A DNA stretch of 64,000 nucleotides from Ferruginivarius sediminum (GCF_003344765.1 NZ_QPMH01000016.1:1-64000), one strand, 5' to 3'; shown: positions 41,988 through 53,243, counted from the first letter of the stretch. Program-made: numbers and translations. The notes: generated by a model not told the origin, from the letters alone.

Positions 41988-43021
41988 TCAGTCCCGGCCC
42001 AACGTGGCCTTCGCGGCGGCAACGATCCGCCCCGGCTGCGGCACCGCCGCCTGCTCCAGGTGGCGCGGGTAGGGGATCGGCACCTCGGCGCTGCACACGC
42101 GCTGTATTGGCGCGTCCAGGTCCCAGAAGGCCTGCTCGACGATGCGCGCGGTGATTTCCGCCGACAAACTGCCGCTCTTCCAGCCCTCGTCCACGATGAC
42201 GGCGCGGCGGGTCTTGCGCAGCGATTCCATGATCGTCGCGTCGTCCAGCGGGCGCAGGCTGCGCAGGTCGATCACCTCGGCCGCGATGCCGTCCTCCTTC
42301 AGCGCTTCCGCCGCTTCCAGCGTGCGGCCCAGCGTCCCGCCATAGGTGATCAGCGTGACGTCCCCGCCTTCGCGCCGCACGGCGGCCCGCCAGGGGTCGT
42401 AGTCCCCGGCAAGGTCGCGCACGGGGCCTTCGGCGTTGTAGAGCGTGGCGTGCTCGAAGATCAGCACCGGGTCCGGGTCGTCCAGCGCCGGCTGCAGCAT
42501 GTAGCGCGCGTCCTCCACGGTGCCCGGCGCCAGTATCTTCAGACCGGGGATGTGCGCGTACCAGCCTTCCAGGGAGTGCGAGTGCTGCGCGGCGAGCTGC
42601 CGGCCGGCGCCGGTGGCCATGCGGATCACCAGCGGCACGCCGCACTGTCCGCCCGACATGTGGCGCAGCGTCGACGCGTTGTTGACGATCTGGTCCAGCG
42701 CCAGAAGGCTGAAGTTGACCGTCATGATCTCGACGATCGGCCGCATGCCGCCCATCGCCGCGCCGATACCGGCGCCGACGAACGCCGATTCCGACAGCGG
42801 CGTGTCGCGAATGCGCTCCGGCCCGAACTCCTCCAGCAGCCCCGTGCTGACGGCGTAGCAGCCGCCGTAGCGGCCCACGTCCTCGCCCATCAGGAAGACG
42901 CGGGGATCGCGCTGCATGGCTTCGCGGATGGCCGCGCGCATGGCGTCGCGATAAGTCATGGTGGTCGTGCCGCCGCCGGGCGCGGTGGCCGCTGCCTGCG
43001 TGTCGCTTGCGGTGTCCGGGC

Positions 43022-43025
<4 letters not shown>
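41988..43025 (-). CDS. 2-oxoacid dehydrogenase E1 beta subunit
   Basis: 345 aa. Transketolase-type pyrimidine domain ([74 protein letters not shown]) and C-terminal domain ([20 protein letters not shown]). It pairs with the E1alpha encoded just upstream to decarboxylate a 2-oxo acid or acetoin using thiamine diphosphate. A short Ala/Gly extension precedes the domain. The start ATG overlaps E1alpha by 4 nt (ATGA). Confidence 0.92.
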
Positions 43026-45771
<2,746 letters not shown>

Positions 45772-45854
45772 ATCGCCGGCCCTTTTTCCATGGCGGTTCC
45801 GCATGGCCTTCGAAAAGCCTACGGAGAACGCGCAACGGGCCGCCATGCGCCAGA

Positions 45855-46544
45855 TCAACCGGGGGTGTCGGGGTGGGGAGGGCGGCCGCGCCAAGCGCTG
45901 TCGAATGCACAGGAATGCTCGACAAACCAACGAAGGTCCGGCGATATCCAATCCAGCAGGGTTTTAATCTCCCCGTATTTGCGGTCGAGCTTGAGATGCA
46001 GGATCGGCTCATGATGCGCGATCCGATTGCGGATATCCCGGATGCGGTCGGCCGAACCGGCAATGGTTCCCCTGCTGCATCCGCGGGGAATGTGCGGGAA
46101 CGAACGTCGGATATTATGGTTCCACTTCAGCGGCACGTCGTAGCGGGCTGTGAGTAGCGAGGTCCAAAATCCGAACGGCATATCGGCGATTACGGCGTCT
46201 TCCGTTGGACGTTCGGATTTTCGTTTTCTTTTTTGTCGGGCCACGGCTTGGCGGAGTTTCAGTCTATGTTCCTCCGCCAGGATTCGATGGAAGTGGCCGT
46301 TGAGGTGCCAGCCAGCCCCAAAGCGATCTCGCAGGGTTGCGGCAATGGCGTTCCGGAACGCGATTTCGACTGTTTGGAGCGGCCAATAGAGACTCTCGGA
46401 AAGCTCGACATTCCAACGATACAAGTGGATGGCCAGCTGCTTGTCCCGATCGGCGTATGCCATGTAATTCTGAAATCTGGATTGCGAAAGATAGTAAAAT
46501 ATTTCACCCAGAACGTGAGGCGTATATGAAAAATCTGATTGCAT
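45855..46544 (-). CDS. Abi-like HEPN-domain protein (putative phage-defence/RNase)
   Basis: 229 aa. Helical protein with an N-terminal [22 protein letters not shown] segment, [20 protein letters not shown] and [17 protein letters not shown]. The HEPN catalytic motif R-x4-H is in [17 protein letters not shown]. This is the Abi-like (AbiD/AbiF-related) family, which includes abortive-infection proteins; HEPN proteins are usually metal-independent RNases. Its base composition is less GC-rich than the neighbours, consistent with transfer. No antitoxin gene is evident beside it. The N-terminal boundary (ATG 46544) is plausible but lacks a strong ribosome site. Confidence 0.78.
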   Translation of the reverse strand: MQSDFSYTPHVLGEIFYYLSQSRFQNYMAYADRDKQLAIHLYRWNVELSESLYWPLQTVEIAFRNAIAATLRDRFGAGWHLNGHFHRILAEEHRLKLRQAVARQKRKRKSERPTEDAVIADMPFGFWTSLLTARYDVPLKWNHNIRRSFPHIPRGCSRGTIAGSADRIRDIRNRIAHHEPILHLKLDRKYGEIKTLLDWISPDLRWFVEHSCAFDSAWRGRPPHPDTPG

Positions 46545-46634
46545 TTCAGTCCATTGGTGCGTATCGATACTGTTGTGGGCCTCGGGGCAGGATCACTGCG
46601 GATGCACATCTCCTGAGGACAATCAGACTTCTTC

Positions 46635-46671
46635 ATACGGGTCGGCGTGTTTCTCGCGCGCCGACCCGTAT
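46635..46671. terminator. Perfect 13-bp hairpin in accessory intergenic region
   Basis: ATACGGGTCGGCG and its exact complement CGCCGACCCGTAT enclose an 11-nt loop. TCGTTTCC follows on the plus strand, a poor T tract, so terminator strength is uncertain. The surrounding 46545-46908 gap contains no gene I can support; the hairpin may be a relic terminator or mobile-element end. Confidence 0.4.
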
Positions 46672-46879
46672 TCGTTTCCCGCATCGCTCAAGGCCAAAGG
46701 GGGGCCGCCGACAGCTTACGTTGTTTCACGCCCCCCTTCCCTAATGCTCCGACGAAATGCCCGAATCGCCGCATCGGAATGAAAGCGGCGGCGCCATGGT
46801 CTGGCAACGGCGTCAGGGTTGTGCTGGCGGATATATGATTGGCTACTCAGTTTACCCGGACCAATGAAGACCGTCCCTT

Positions 46880-46902
46880 GACGCCGCGCATTGAGCGGCG
46901 TC
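46880..46902. promoter_or_regulatory. Palindrome GACGCCGC-N7-GCGGCGTC before the nitroreductase gene
   Basis: A perfect 8-bp inverted repeat ends 6 nt before the ATG at 46909. Position and symmetry suit an operator or a translation-affecting hairpin for the nitroreductase/primase pair. Confidence 0.35.
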
Positions 46903-46908
46903 TGTCAA

Positions 46909-47667
46909 ATGGGAACAATGCTTTCCCCAAGAAGCCCCAAGCGGGAGGATGGTTCCTTGCATGCTCCACGGCGGCGGTTACTGTTCCTGGGACTTGGCGG
47001 ATTGATAAGCGGTTTGGCGGGAGGCGCGGTGATGAGCGAGAGCCGGGTACGGCAGGTGAACGCGGCGGGGCGGATGGAATTGCCGGCGCCCACTACGAAC
47101 GGCAGCATGCCGCTGGAAGCTGCGATTGGGCGGCGCCGCTCGCGCCGTAGCTTCCGGGCGGAGCCGCTGGCGCTTGCGGATCTCTCGCAGCTTCTTTGGG
47201 CGGCGCAGGGCGTGACCAATCCGGCGGGCTTCCGGGCGGCGCCGTCCGCCGGCGCGCTCTATCCCCTGGAGCTTTACGTCGTCGCCGGCCACGTCGAGGG
47301 GCTGGCCAGCGGCGTCTACCGGGCGGACGTGTCCGGGGCCGCGCTCGACCACGTGCAGTCCGGCGATGAGCGCCAGGCGCTGGCCCGCATCGCGCTGCAC
47401 CAGGACTGGATGGTGGATGCTCCCGTCATCATCGCCGTCGCCGCCGTGTTCGAGCGGACGACGGCAAAGTACCACGCACGCGGCGAGCGCTACGTCCATA
47501 TCGAGGCCGGTTGCGCCGTTCAGAACGTCTATCTTCAGGCGACAGCACTCGGCCTCGGCACCACTGTCGTGGGCGCCTTCGACGACGAGGCCGTGCAGCG
47601 CCGTCTCGGGATGGCGGAAAGGGAGCGCCCGCTGGCGCTGCTGCCGGTCGGCCGCTACCAGGATTGA
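46909..47667 (+). CDS. SagB-type nitroreductase-family FMN oxidoreductase with Tat-like leader
   Basis: 252 aa. An N-terminal RRRLLFLGLGGLISGLAGGA leader resembles a twin-arginine signal. The SagB/ThcOx-type domain follows (LEAAIGRRRSRRSFRAEPLA, LSQLLWAAQGVT, RAAPSAGALYPLELYVVAG, EAGCAVQNVYLQATALGLGT). Such FMN enzymes reduce nitro groups or oxidise azoline rings in modified peptides; no peptide-cyclase genes lie nearby, so a general oxidoreductase role is more likely. ATG 46909 or the ATG 9 nt later are both possible. The stop overlaps the start of the next gene (TGATG). Confidence 0.82.
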   Translation: MGTMLSPRSPKREDGSLHAPRRRLLFLGLGGLISGLAGGAVMSESRVRQVNAAGRMELPAPTTNGSMPLEAAIGRRRSRRSFRAEPLALADLSQLLWAAQGVTNPAGFRAAPSAGALYPLELYVVAGHVEGLASGVYRADVSGAALDHVQSGDERQALARIALHQDWMVDAPVIIAVAAVFERTTAKYHARGERYVHIEAGCAVQNVYLQATALGLGTTVVGAFDDEAVQRRLGMAERERPLALLPVGRYQD

Positions 47668-48476
47668 TGAACCCGAGCAAGGACGGAAGCGAGGCACAAC
47701 AGGCGGCGCTCGCCTACGCCGCCCTCGGCTGGTCCGTCGTGCCGATCGTGCCGCGCGGGAAACGGCCGCTGGTGAGCTGGGAGGAATTCCAGTCGCGGCG
47801 GGCGGGATCGGACGAGATCCGGACATGGTTCAAGCGCTGGCCGGGGGCCGGGGTCGGGGTCGTGACGGGGTTCGTCTCGGGCCTCCTGGTGCTCGATGTC
47901 GATCCGCGGCATGGCGGGGAGGACAGCCTGGCCGAGCTTTGCGCCCGGCACGGCGCGTTGCCGGTGACGGTGGAGGCGGTAACGGGCAGCGGCGGGCGCC
48001 ACCTGTATTTCCGTCATCCGGGTCACGGCGTGGCCAACCGCGCCGGCTTCGCCCCCGGGCTGGACCTGCGCGGCGACGGCGGCCTCGTCGTGGCGCCGCC
48101 GTCCGGCCATCCTTCCGGCGGCCATTACCGCTGGGCGCCGGGCCGCGATCCGCAGAGCCTGAGCCCGGCCGACATGCCCGGGTGGCTCCTGTCGGACGTG
48201 CCCGATACAACGGGAGGTGCCGGCTGGCCCGCCGCGTACTGGCGAGAGCTGGTGCGCAGCGGCGTGGGGGAGGGCGCGCGGAACAACACTATCGCCTCGT
48301 TCGCCGGGCACCTGCTGCACCGGGGCGTGGATATCGACGTCGTCATCGAATTGCTGCTGTGCTGGAACGCCATACGCTGCCGCCCGCCCCTGCCGGATGA
48401 GGAGGTCGTGGCGACAGTGCACAGCATCCGCCGTACCCAGCTTCGCCACGCAGAGCGCGAGGAGCCTCCCGGCTAA
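47667..48476 (+). CDS. Stand-alone AEP-type bifunctional primase/polymerase domain protein
   Basis: 269 aa. Prim-Pol N-terminal domain typical of plasmid and prophage replication proteins: ALAYAALGWSVVPIVPRGKR, the metal-binding LLVLDVDPRHGGEDSL, GSGGRHLYFRHPGHGVANR and DLRGDGGLVVAPPSGH. The C-terminal part (RNNTIASFAGHLLHRG, LPDEEVVATVHSI) resembles a PriCT segment. The helicase domain usually fused to it is missing, so it may be a replication-module fragment or a repair/defence enzyme. It is translationally coupled to the nitroreductase and converges with the malic enzyme gene with a 4-nt overlap. Confidence 0.82.
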   Translation: MNPSKDGSEAQQAALAYAALGWSVVPIVPRGKRPLVSWEEFQSRRAGSDEIRTWFKRWPGAGVGVVTGFVSGLLVLDVDPRHGGEDSLAELCARHGALPVTVEAVTGSGGRHLYFRHPGHGVANRAGFAPGLDLRGDGGLVVAPPSGHPSGGHYRWAPGRDPQSLSPADMPGWLLSDVPDTTGGAGWPAAYWRELVRSGVGEGARNNTIASFAGHLLHRGVDIDVVIELLLCWNAIRCRPPLPDEEVVATVHSIRRTQLRHAEREEPPG

Positions 48477-49819
48477 GGGGCGTCGTCCAGCCCGGCGATG
48501 AGGCCGGCGCCGATCAGCGCGTCAGTTGCCGCGCGCGCGGCGGCGATGCGCCGCTCCGCCCCGGCGCGAAGCTCGGCCGTATCGCAGGGCCGCGCGGCCT
48601 CGCCCATCTCCATGGCGTGACGGCCGACAGCGACGGCCAGTTCGACCGCGATTGCCGGGTCATCGATGCTGGGCAAAATCGACTCGCGGCCAAGCCCGCG
48701 CCGCTCCCCCAGTTCCGCCAGCGCGTCCGCGGCGGCCATGGCGGCGCCTTCGTCGATGGCCCTGGTTCGAACGTCCAGGATGCCGCGAAAAATACCGGGA
48801 AATGCCAGCGCGTTGTTCACTTGGTTCGGCAGGTCGCTGCGCCCGGTGGCGACGATGCCGGCACCCGCCTCGGCCGCCTGCCAGGGCCAGACTTCCGGCG
48901 TCGGGTTGGCGCAGGCGAATACCACGGGATCCGCTGCCATCCCGGCGATCCAGCGTGGCTCGATTACGCCGGGGCCGGGGCGGGAGAAGGCGATGCAGAC
49001 ATCGGCATCGCGTAGCGCCTCCTCGCCGCCGCCGGTCCGTCCCTCGGCGTTGGTGGTCCGGCAGATGCGCCATTTGTCGGCGTAGGATTCGCGAGTGGCG
49101 GCGATATCGTCGCGCTCACGATGCAGGATGCCTTGGCTGTCGCACACGACCATGCGCGCCGGGTCCGCGCCGGCGGCGGTCAGCAGGCGGAAGACGGCAA
49201 TGTTTGCCGCACCCGCGCCGATCAGCGCGATACGAACCTGGTCCAGCCGCTTGTTCACGACTTTCAGCGCATTGCGCAGGCCCGCCAGGACCACGGTGGC
49301 CGTCCCCTGCTGATCGTCGTGCCACACCGGGATGGAGAGGCTTTCGCGCAGCCGGTCGAGAACCTGGAAGCACTTGGGCTGCGAAATGTCCTCCAGGTTG
49401 ATGGCGCCGAAGGCAGGGGCCAGCGCCTTCACCGTCGCGACGATCTTCTCCGGCGCGTTCAGGTCCAGGCAGATCGGCACCGCGTCGACGCCGCCCAGGT
49501 GCTTGAACAGCAGCGCCTTGCCCTCCATCACGGGCAGGGCCGCTTCCGGGCCGATGTCCCCCAGCCCCAGAACGCGGGAGCCGTCGGTAACGATGGCGAT
49601 TGTGTTGGCCTTGTTGGTCTGGCGATAGACCTCGTCCGGATCGGCGTGGACAGCGCGGGATGCCGCGGCCACGCCCGGCGTGTACCAGATGGCGAAGTCG
49701 CTCAACGCGCGTAGCGGAACCTTCGGAATCGTCTGGATCTTGCCGCGATAGCGGGCGTGAAGCCGGAGCGCCCGGTCGGCGATGGCCTTGTCGGGGGACG
49801 AGCCGCATTCATCGGTCAT
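48473..49819 (-). CDS. NAD(P)-dependent malic enzyme
   Basis: 448 aa. Malic N-domain (IPKVPLRALSDFAIWYTPGV, VTDGSRVLGLGDIGPEAALP, LFKHLGGVDAVPICLD) and NAD-binding domain (HDDQQGTATVVLAGLRNALK, IALIGAGAANIAVFRLL, VVATGRSDLPNQVNNALAFP). It converts malate to pyruvate with CO2 and NAD(P)H. It lacks the C-terminal phosphotransacetylase-like domain of MaeB-type proteins. ATG 49819 begins the family sequence. An FNR-type palindrome is centred about 69 nt upstream, suggesting induction under oxygen limitation. Confidence 0.92.
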   Translation of the reverse strand: MTDECGSSPDKAIADRALRLHARYRGKIQTIPKVPLRALSDFAIWYTPGVAAASRAVHADPDEVYRQTNKANTIAIVTDGSRVLGLGDIGPEAALPVMEGKALLFKHLGGVDAVPICLDLNAPEKIVATVKALAPAFGAINLEDISQPKCFQVLDRLRESLSIPVWHDDQQGTATVVLAGLRNALKVVNKRLDQVRIALIGAGAANIAVFRLLTAAGADPARMVVCDSQGILHRERDDIAATRESYADKWRICRTTNAEGRTGGGEEALRDADVCIAFSRPGPGVIEPRWIAGMAADPVVFACANPTPEVWPWQAAEAGAGIVATGRSDLPNQVNNALAFPGIFRGILDVRTRAIDEGAAMAAADALAELGERRGLGRESILPSIDDPAIAVELAVAVGRHAMEMGEAARPCDTAELRAGAERRIAAARAATDALIGAGLIAGLDDAP

Positions 49820-49881
49820 CGGCCTGCCTTTCTCTGCGCCGCCTACCGGATCGATAGAAGCAGACGCGCGATGCAACGGCG

Positions 49882-49895
49882 TTGAGGTCGATCAA
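49882..49895 (-). promoter_or_regulatory. FNR-type site upstream of malic enzyme
   Basis: TTGAG-GTCG-ATCAA matches TTGAT-N4-ATCAA at nine of ten positions. It is centred 69 nt before the malic enzyme ATG and overlaps the last codons of the ATP-grasp gene. TTCTAT (minus strand, 49854-49859) is at the class II -10 position. Confidence 0.55.
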
Positions 49896-51259
49896 GTGCC
49901 GGTCCGCGCCTGCGCCGGCGTGTCCTCGAACTCGAACGGCAGGTACGACAGGCACCTTTCGTATTTCTCCAGAAGCGCCTTCTGGTTTTCCGCTCCGATG
50001 AAAAGCTCCGCCACCTCGAAGCTGTAACTGTCCTGTAGCGGCAGGTGCGCCAGGCGCTGGCCGGTCTCGACCATGGCGCGGAAGAAAACGTCCGGCACGT
50101 CGCGTTCAAGGCGGCGGATATCGCTTTCGTCCGGAACCCGGCGGACTTCCGCATCGGTGAAGTGGCGAAGCATGAACTTCCCGGCCACGCCATAGCGGCC
50201 GGCGCGGTGCGGCATGTCAGGGCTTTCGCCCAGCGCGACCCGCACCGCCACCTGCTGGTGAGTGGCGCCGTCCACGAGATAAAACAGCGGGCAGTGCGAC
50301 TTCGAGATGCGGGCGTTGATCTCCAGCAGCTTGATGTCGTCGCGCGCCTTGTCCCAATAGAACTCGACGTTGAACGGGCCGTTGCAAAACTCCAGGAAGC
50401 GAATCAGGCGCTCGGCGGCGGCTGTCATGCGCGCCGTCACGTGCCCCGGCAGGCGCGAGGGGTACTGGTAGCGCGCGAAAGAGGACCTGTGCCGGCCGGT
50501 GCGCACGGAATCGACGATGCCGTAAATCTCGACCGTATCGCTCAGGGCGTAACCCTCCAGCGTGCACTGGCTGCCTTGCGAGATGATCTCCTCGGCCAGG
50601 CAGTGGTAGCCGTCGATACGGGCGATTTCGGCGGGAACCTTTGCGCGGCGCAGGAAGTCGTTGAACGGTACGGCGAAGACGTCGATGCCGCGGCGGATGA
50701 TCTCGACCGCCCGGGCGAGTTCCTTCCGGTCGTGGATCTTGAAGCCGAGATGGGAGGAATGCGCCTTGATCGGCTTAACCCAGAAGGGAAACGGCAGCTC
50801 GATACCGGCCACGGCACCGTCGTCGAACGGATCGAAGGCCTGGAAGCGCGGCACCAGCTCGGGCTGGACGCGGGATTGCAGCACGCGGCTCCAGTACTTG
50901 TCCTCGCAGCGCAGCACCGCTTCCAGCGACGGCCCGGAAAGGCCGTATTCGGCACGGAGCAAGGGAAGCAGGAAGCTGCTCGGGAAATCCCAGTAGGCGA
51001 TAATGGCGTCGGGCCGGACGCCGCTTTCGTCAATGGACCGGTGGGCCTTTTCGATCAGCTTCGGCACGTCGTAGGGCGGATGGACGACCTCGCCGTAGCT
51101 GAGCAGGGGACGGAAAACATAGGCTTCCGGCTTTTCGATGCGCTTCAGGAAAGCCGTGTTGAACCGCTCCCAACCAATGACAAAAACGGTTTTCGGCCGC
51201 GATGCCTCTTGCGATGCCTTGCGTGACGGTTCGATGCCGGTCATGACATCCGTCGTCAT
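49892..51259 (-). CDS. ATP-grasp family protein of unknown substrate
   Basis: 455 aa. Central ATP-grasp fold: DKYWSRVLQSRV-type lid entry, FPFWVKPIKAHSSHLGFKIH with the ATP-binding Lys, LAEEIISQGSQCTLEGYALS, and the metal-binding NGPFNVEFYWD followed by LLEINARISKSH. The N-terminal part (FVIGWERFNTAFLKRIEKPE) is a pre-ATP-grasp domain. These enzymes join a carboxylate to an amine or thiol, but the pair here is unknown. The start overlaps the BON-domain gene by 4 nt. Encoded after a hibernation factor and a BON protein, it may take part in a stress-related peptide or cofactor modification. Confidence 0.82.
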   Translation of the reverse strand: MTTDVMTGIEPSRKASQEASRPKTVFVIGWERFNTAFLKRIEKPEAYVFRPLLSYGEVVHPPYDVPKLIEKAHRSIDESGVRPDAIIAYWDFPSSFLLPLLRAEYGLSGPSLEAVLRCEDKYWSRVLQSRVQPELVPRFQAFDPFDDGAVAGIELPFPFWVKPIKAHSSHLGFKIHDRKELARAVEIIRRGIDVFAVPFNDFLRRAKVPAEIARIDGYHCLAEEIISQGSQCTLEGYALSDTVEIYGIVDSVRTGRHRSSFARYQYPSRLPGHVTARMTAAAERLIRFLEFCNGPFNVEFYWDKARDDIKLLEINARISKSHCPLFYLVDGATHQQVAVRVALGESPDMPHRAGRYGVAGKFMLRHFTDAEVRRVPDESDIRRLERDVPDVFFRAMVETGQRLAHLPLQDSYSFEVAELFIGAENQKALLEKYERCLSYLPFEFEDTPAQARTGT

Positions 51260-51981
51260 GCTCGCACGTCGATGCGGTTGATGACCTTGTCGACCCCGAA
51301 AACGAACCAGGCATCGTATTCCGCCATCTCGCGCTCGGATTCCGTCGGGACGAGTCCCCTTAGGGTGACGACGGTGCCATCCGTGGTGACGCGCACCTGG
51401 CTTGCGTCGACGAAGGGGTCCTTTTCCAGGGCGACGCGCACCGCGTCGGTGATCTCGTCGGCGCCGTCGGCCTCCTCGGGCTCCACCGCCAGGCCGTTGA
51501 CCACGTCCCGCGTGCCCGGCACCCACCACGCCAGCACGCCGGCCAGCCGCTTGTAACCGAGGCCCGGCACCTCGCCGTCCAGGGTGACGACGCCATCCTC
51601 CACGGTGCAGACGATGTCGCCGCGCGGCGATTCCGGGTCCTGCAGCACGGATTCCGGTCGGCCGTCCACCTGGCCGCGCAGGCGGCACTCGCGGAAGGCG
51701 GTGTCCTGCTGCAGAGCGTCCGTCAGGTCGTGCCAGATCTCGCCGTCGCCCTGGGGCTGCGCCGCGGCGACCCGCAGGCGGTCGACGATGGCCGAAATGC
51801 CGGGCAGGGCGACCACCGCCTCCAGAGCCAGCTTCTTGGCAACGATGCTGTCGACCTCGCCTTCCAGCGTCACGGCTTGTCCGTCCCAGGCGACGTCCAC
51901 GGGCGTCTTGTGCAGGTCCAGCGCCGCAACGCTGTCGAGGGCCGCGCGCACGTCGGCGAGAATATCCTGGCCGCTGGTCAT
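51256..51981 (-). CDS. Triple BON-domain protein
   Basis: 241 aa. It has three BON-type units, each a helix-strand pattern with V-V-L-G-V: DVAWDGQAVTLEGEVDS, CTVEDGVVTLDGEVPG and VRVTTDGTVVTLRGLVP. BON domains bind membranes or phospholipids and occur in osmotic-stress proteins such as OsmY. There is no clear signal peptide, so it may be cytosolic. The start is uncertain between ATG 51981 and ATG 51996. It precedes the ATP-grasp gene with a 4-nt overlap. Confidence 0.82.
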   Translation of the reverse strand: MTSGQDILADVRAALDSVAALDLHKTPVDVAWDGQAVTLEGEVDSIVAKKLALEAVVALPGISAIVDRLRVAAAQPQGDGEIWHDLTDALQQDTAFRECRLRGQVDGRPESVLQDPESPRGDIVCTVEDGVVTLDGEVPGLGYKRLAGVLAWWVPGTRDVVNGLAVEPEEADGADEITDAVRVALEKDPFVDASQVRVTTDGTVVTLRGLVPTESEREMAEYDAWFVFGVDKVINRIDVRA

Positions 51982-52085
51982 GACGGGAGCACCCATTCCT
52001 GAACGACTGCCCGATGCAACCACGAGCCGCGCGGGGCGGCTTTGAGGCGCATCAACTCCGGCGTCGCCGGCGGTCCGGGCGCGGG

Positions 52086-52652
52086 TTACTCCACCAGATG
52101 GTGCTTGCCGATGGGCTTGACGGTCGTCGCCTGGGGGCCTTCCGCGCTCTCGCCGTGGACAATCTCCAGGCGCACCTCGCTGCCCGGCTTCAGGCCGTCG
52201 AACTCCCCTTCGACCACGCTGTTGCGGTGGAAGTAGATCTCCCGGCCGTCCGAGGTCTCGACGAAGCCGTGGTCCGGGAACATACGCCGCACCGTGCCGT
52301 GAAGCGGCGTCTCGTGCTCCTTGATGTCGCCGCGCGCCTTGCGGGCGTGGTCCTCCAACTGGCGATAGGCGGCGTCGAAGGCATCGCGAACCGCGACGTA
52401 GACGTCCTCGTGGGCGTGATCCTTCGGCCCCTGGTGGTTCACCACGATGTCGTTGCCGGGAACCGAGATGTCAATGCGCACGTCGTAAAGCCGCCCCTTG
52501 TGCTGGTGGTGGGGGGGGGCCTCGACGACCACGCGGCAACCGATGATCCGGTCGAAATAGCGTGTGAGCTTTTCGGCCTTTTCGCGGACATCGGCCTCGA
52601 CGTAGGGGGATGCGTCCATGTTGTGGAATATCAGCTCGAGAGGGATCGTCAT
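52086..52652 (-). CDS. HPF/RaiA ribosome hibernation domain fused to a cold-shock domain
   Basis: 188 aa. Residues 1-110 form the HPF/RaiA domain (LELIFHNMDASPYVEADVRE, KAEKLTRYFDRIIGCRVVVE, DVYVAVRDAFDAAYRQLEDH). Residues 120-188 are a CspA-like domain (GTVRRMFPDHGFVETSDGRE, IYFHRNSVVEGEFDGLKPG). HPF proteins block and stabilise idle ribosomes; the cold-shock domain adds RNA binding. GGAA lies 5 nt before the ATG. The HPF half contains a nine-G homopolymer (52511-52519) that could slip during replication and disrupt the frame. It is probably part of an FNR-controlled stress unit starting near 53200. Confidence 0.88.
   Translation of the reverse strand: MTIPLELIFHNMDASPYVEADVREKAEKLTRYFDRIIGCRVVVEAPPHHQHKGRLYDVRIDISVPGNDIVVNHQGPKDHAHEDVYVAVRDAFDAAYRQLEDHARKARGDIKEHETPLHGTVRRMFPDHGFVETSDGREIYFHRNSVVEGEFDGLKPGSEVRLEIVHGESAEGPQATTVKPIGKHHLVE
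52511..52519. repeat. Nine-base G homopolymer inside the hibernation-factor gene
   Basis: Nine consecutive G on the plus strand (C on the coding strand) encode Pro-Pro-His within a loop between strands of the HPF domain. A change of one base would truncate or remove the cold-shock half. Confidence 0.6.
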
Positions 52653-52686
52653 GGCGGTTCCGCGCACGGCTCCTTCTTATTTCGGG

Positions 52687-52908
52687 TTACTCTTCGGATA
52701 CGAGGTGAGGATCTTCGGGGACCCGCGTGTAATAGGCGCGGTCGCGCAGCCGCTCCATGTCGACCTCTTCCTCGGCATCGCCGTGCTCGGCCACCAGGAT
52801 GGCGTACTGACCCTCGCCGTCGGGGCGGGAAAGGACGGCGTCCACGATCCAGACATGGCGGTGGTCGCCGTGCTTCCAGAAGCGCTGGCCCTGTACGATG
52901 TCCGTCAT
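52687..52908 (-). CDS. Small conserved protein, unknown function
   Basis: 73 aa, probably cytosolic. It contains GQRFWKHGDHRHVWIVDAVL, QYAILVAEHGDAEEEVDMER and a YYTRVPED tail. The first half has the look of a short beta barrel that reads out a substrate (W-H-W-V pattern) often found next to stress genes in alphaproteobacteria; no function is known to me. It lies between the hibernation-factor gene (34 nt) and another small gene (13 nt) on the same strand, so all are probably one transcript. Confidence 0.65.
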   Translation of the reverse strand: MTDIVQGQRFWKHGDHRHVWIVDAVLSRPDGEGQYAILVAEHGDAEEEVDMERLRDRAYYTRVPEDPHLVSEE

Positions 52909-52921
52909 CCCGGAAGTCCCG

Positions 52922-53194
52922 TCAGTGGCGACGTGTGCCGCCCCGTGTGGCGGCGATGGCGGGCCCGACGCAGTCTTCGGCGAGTTCGCGCTTCAGCGCC
53001 CGCTCGACCGCCTGCCGTGCGGCGGCAACGCTGGCGAAACGCGAGCCATCCAGCGCCGCCAGCCGGGGGTCGCTGCTGTAGAAGACGAAGCCGTGGCCAA
53101 GCGTGATCAGGCTCCCGACGGTCTTCCCGCCGACGTCCAAGCGCTGGGAGCGGACCGCAAGGGCGTCGATGTCGGCATTATGCCAGCGGGTCAT
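52922..53194 (-). CDS. Small conserved protein at the head of the hibernation/BON operon
   Basis: 90 aa: TRWHNADIDALAVRSQRLDV, then VGSLITLGHGFVFYSSDPRL and a helical FASVAAARQAVERALKREL. Unknown function. ATG 53194 is 11 nt after GGAGG; a GTG at 53200 with only 5 nt spacing is an equally good start. It follows an FNR-type site (53272-53285) and appears to be the first gene of a stress operon running down to the ATP-grasp gene. Confidence 0.6.
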   Translation of the reverse strand: MTRWHNADIDALAVRSQRLDVGGKTVGSLITLGHGFVFYSSDPRLAALDGSRFASVAAARQAVERALKRELAEDCVGPAIAATRGGTRRH

Positions 53195-53243
53195 GGTCAC
53201 TACCGCCTCCTCGTTGATTGCGGTTTCGCCCCAAGTGGAACAG

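Noticed and set aside
46909..47667. SagB-type enzyme as part of a thiazole/oxazole-modified peptide cluster
   Set aside because: No cyclodehydratase (YcaO), leader peptide or exporter gene lies nearby, so a peptide-modification role is not supported.
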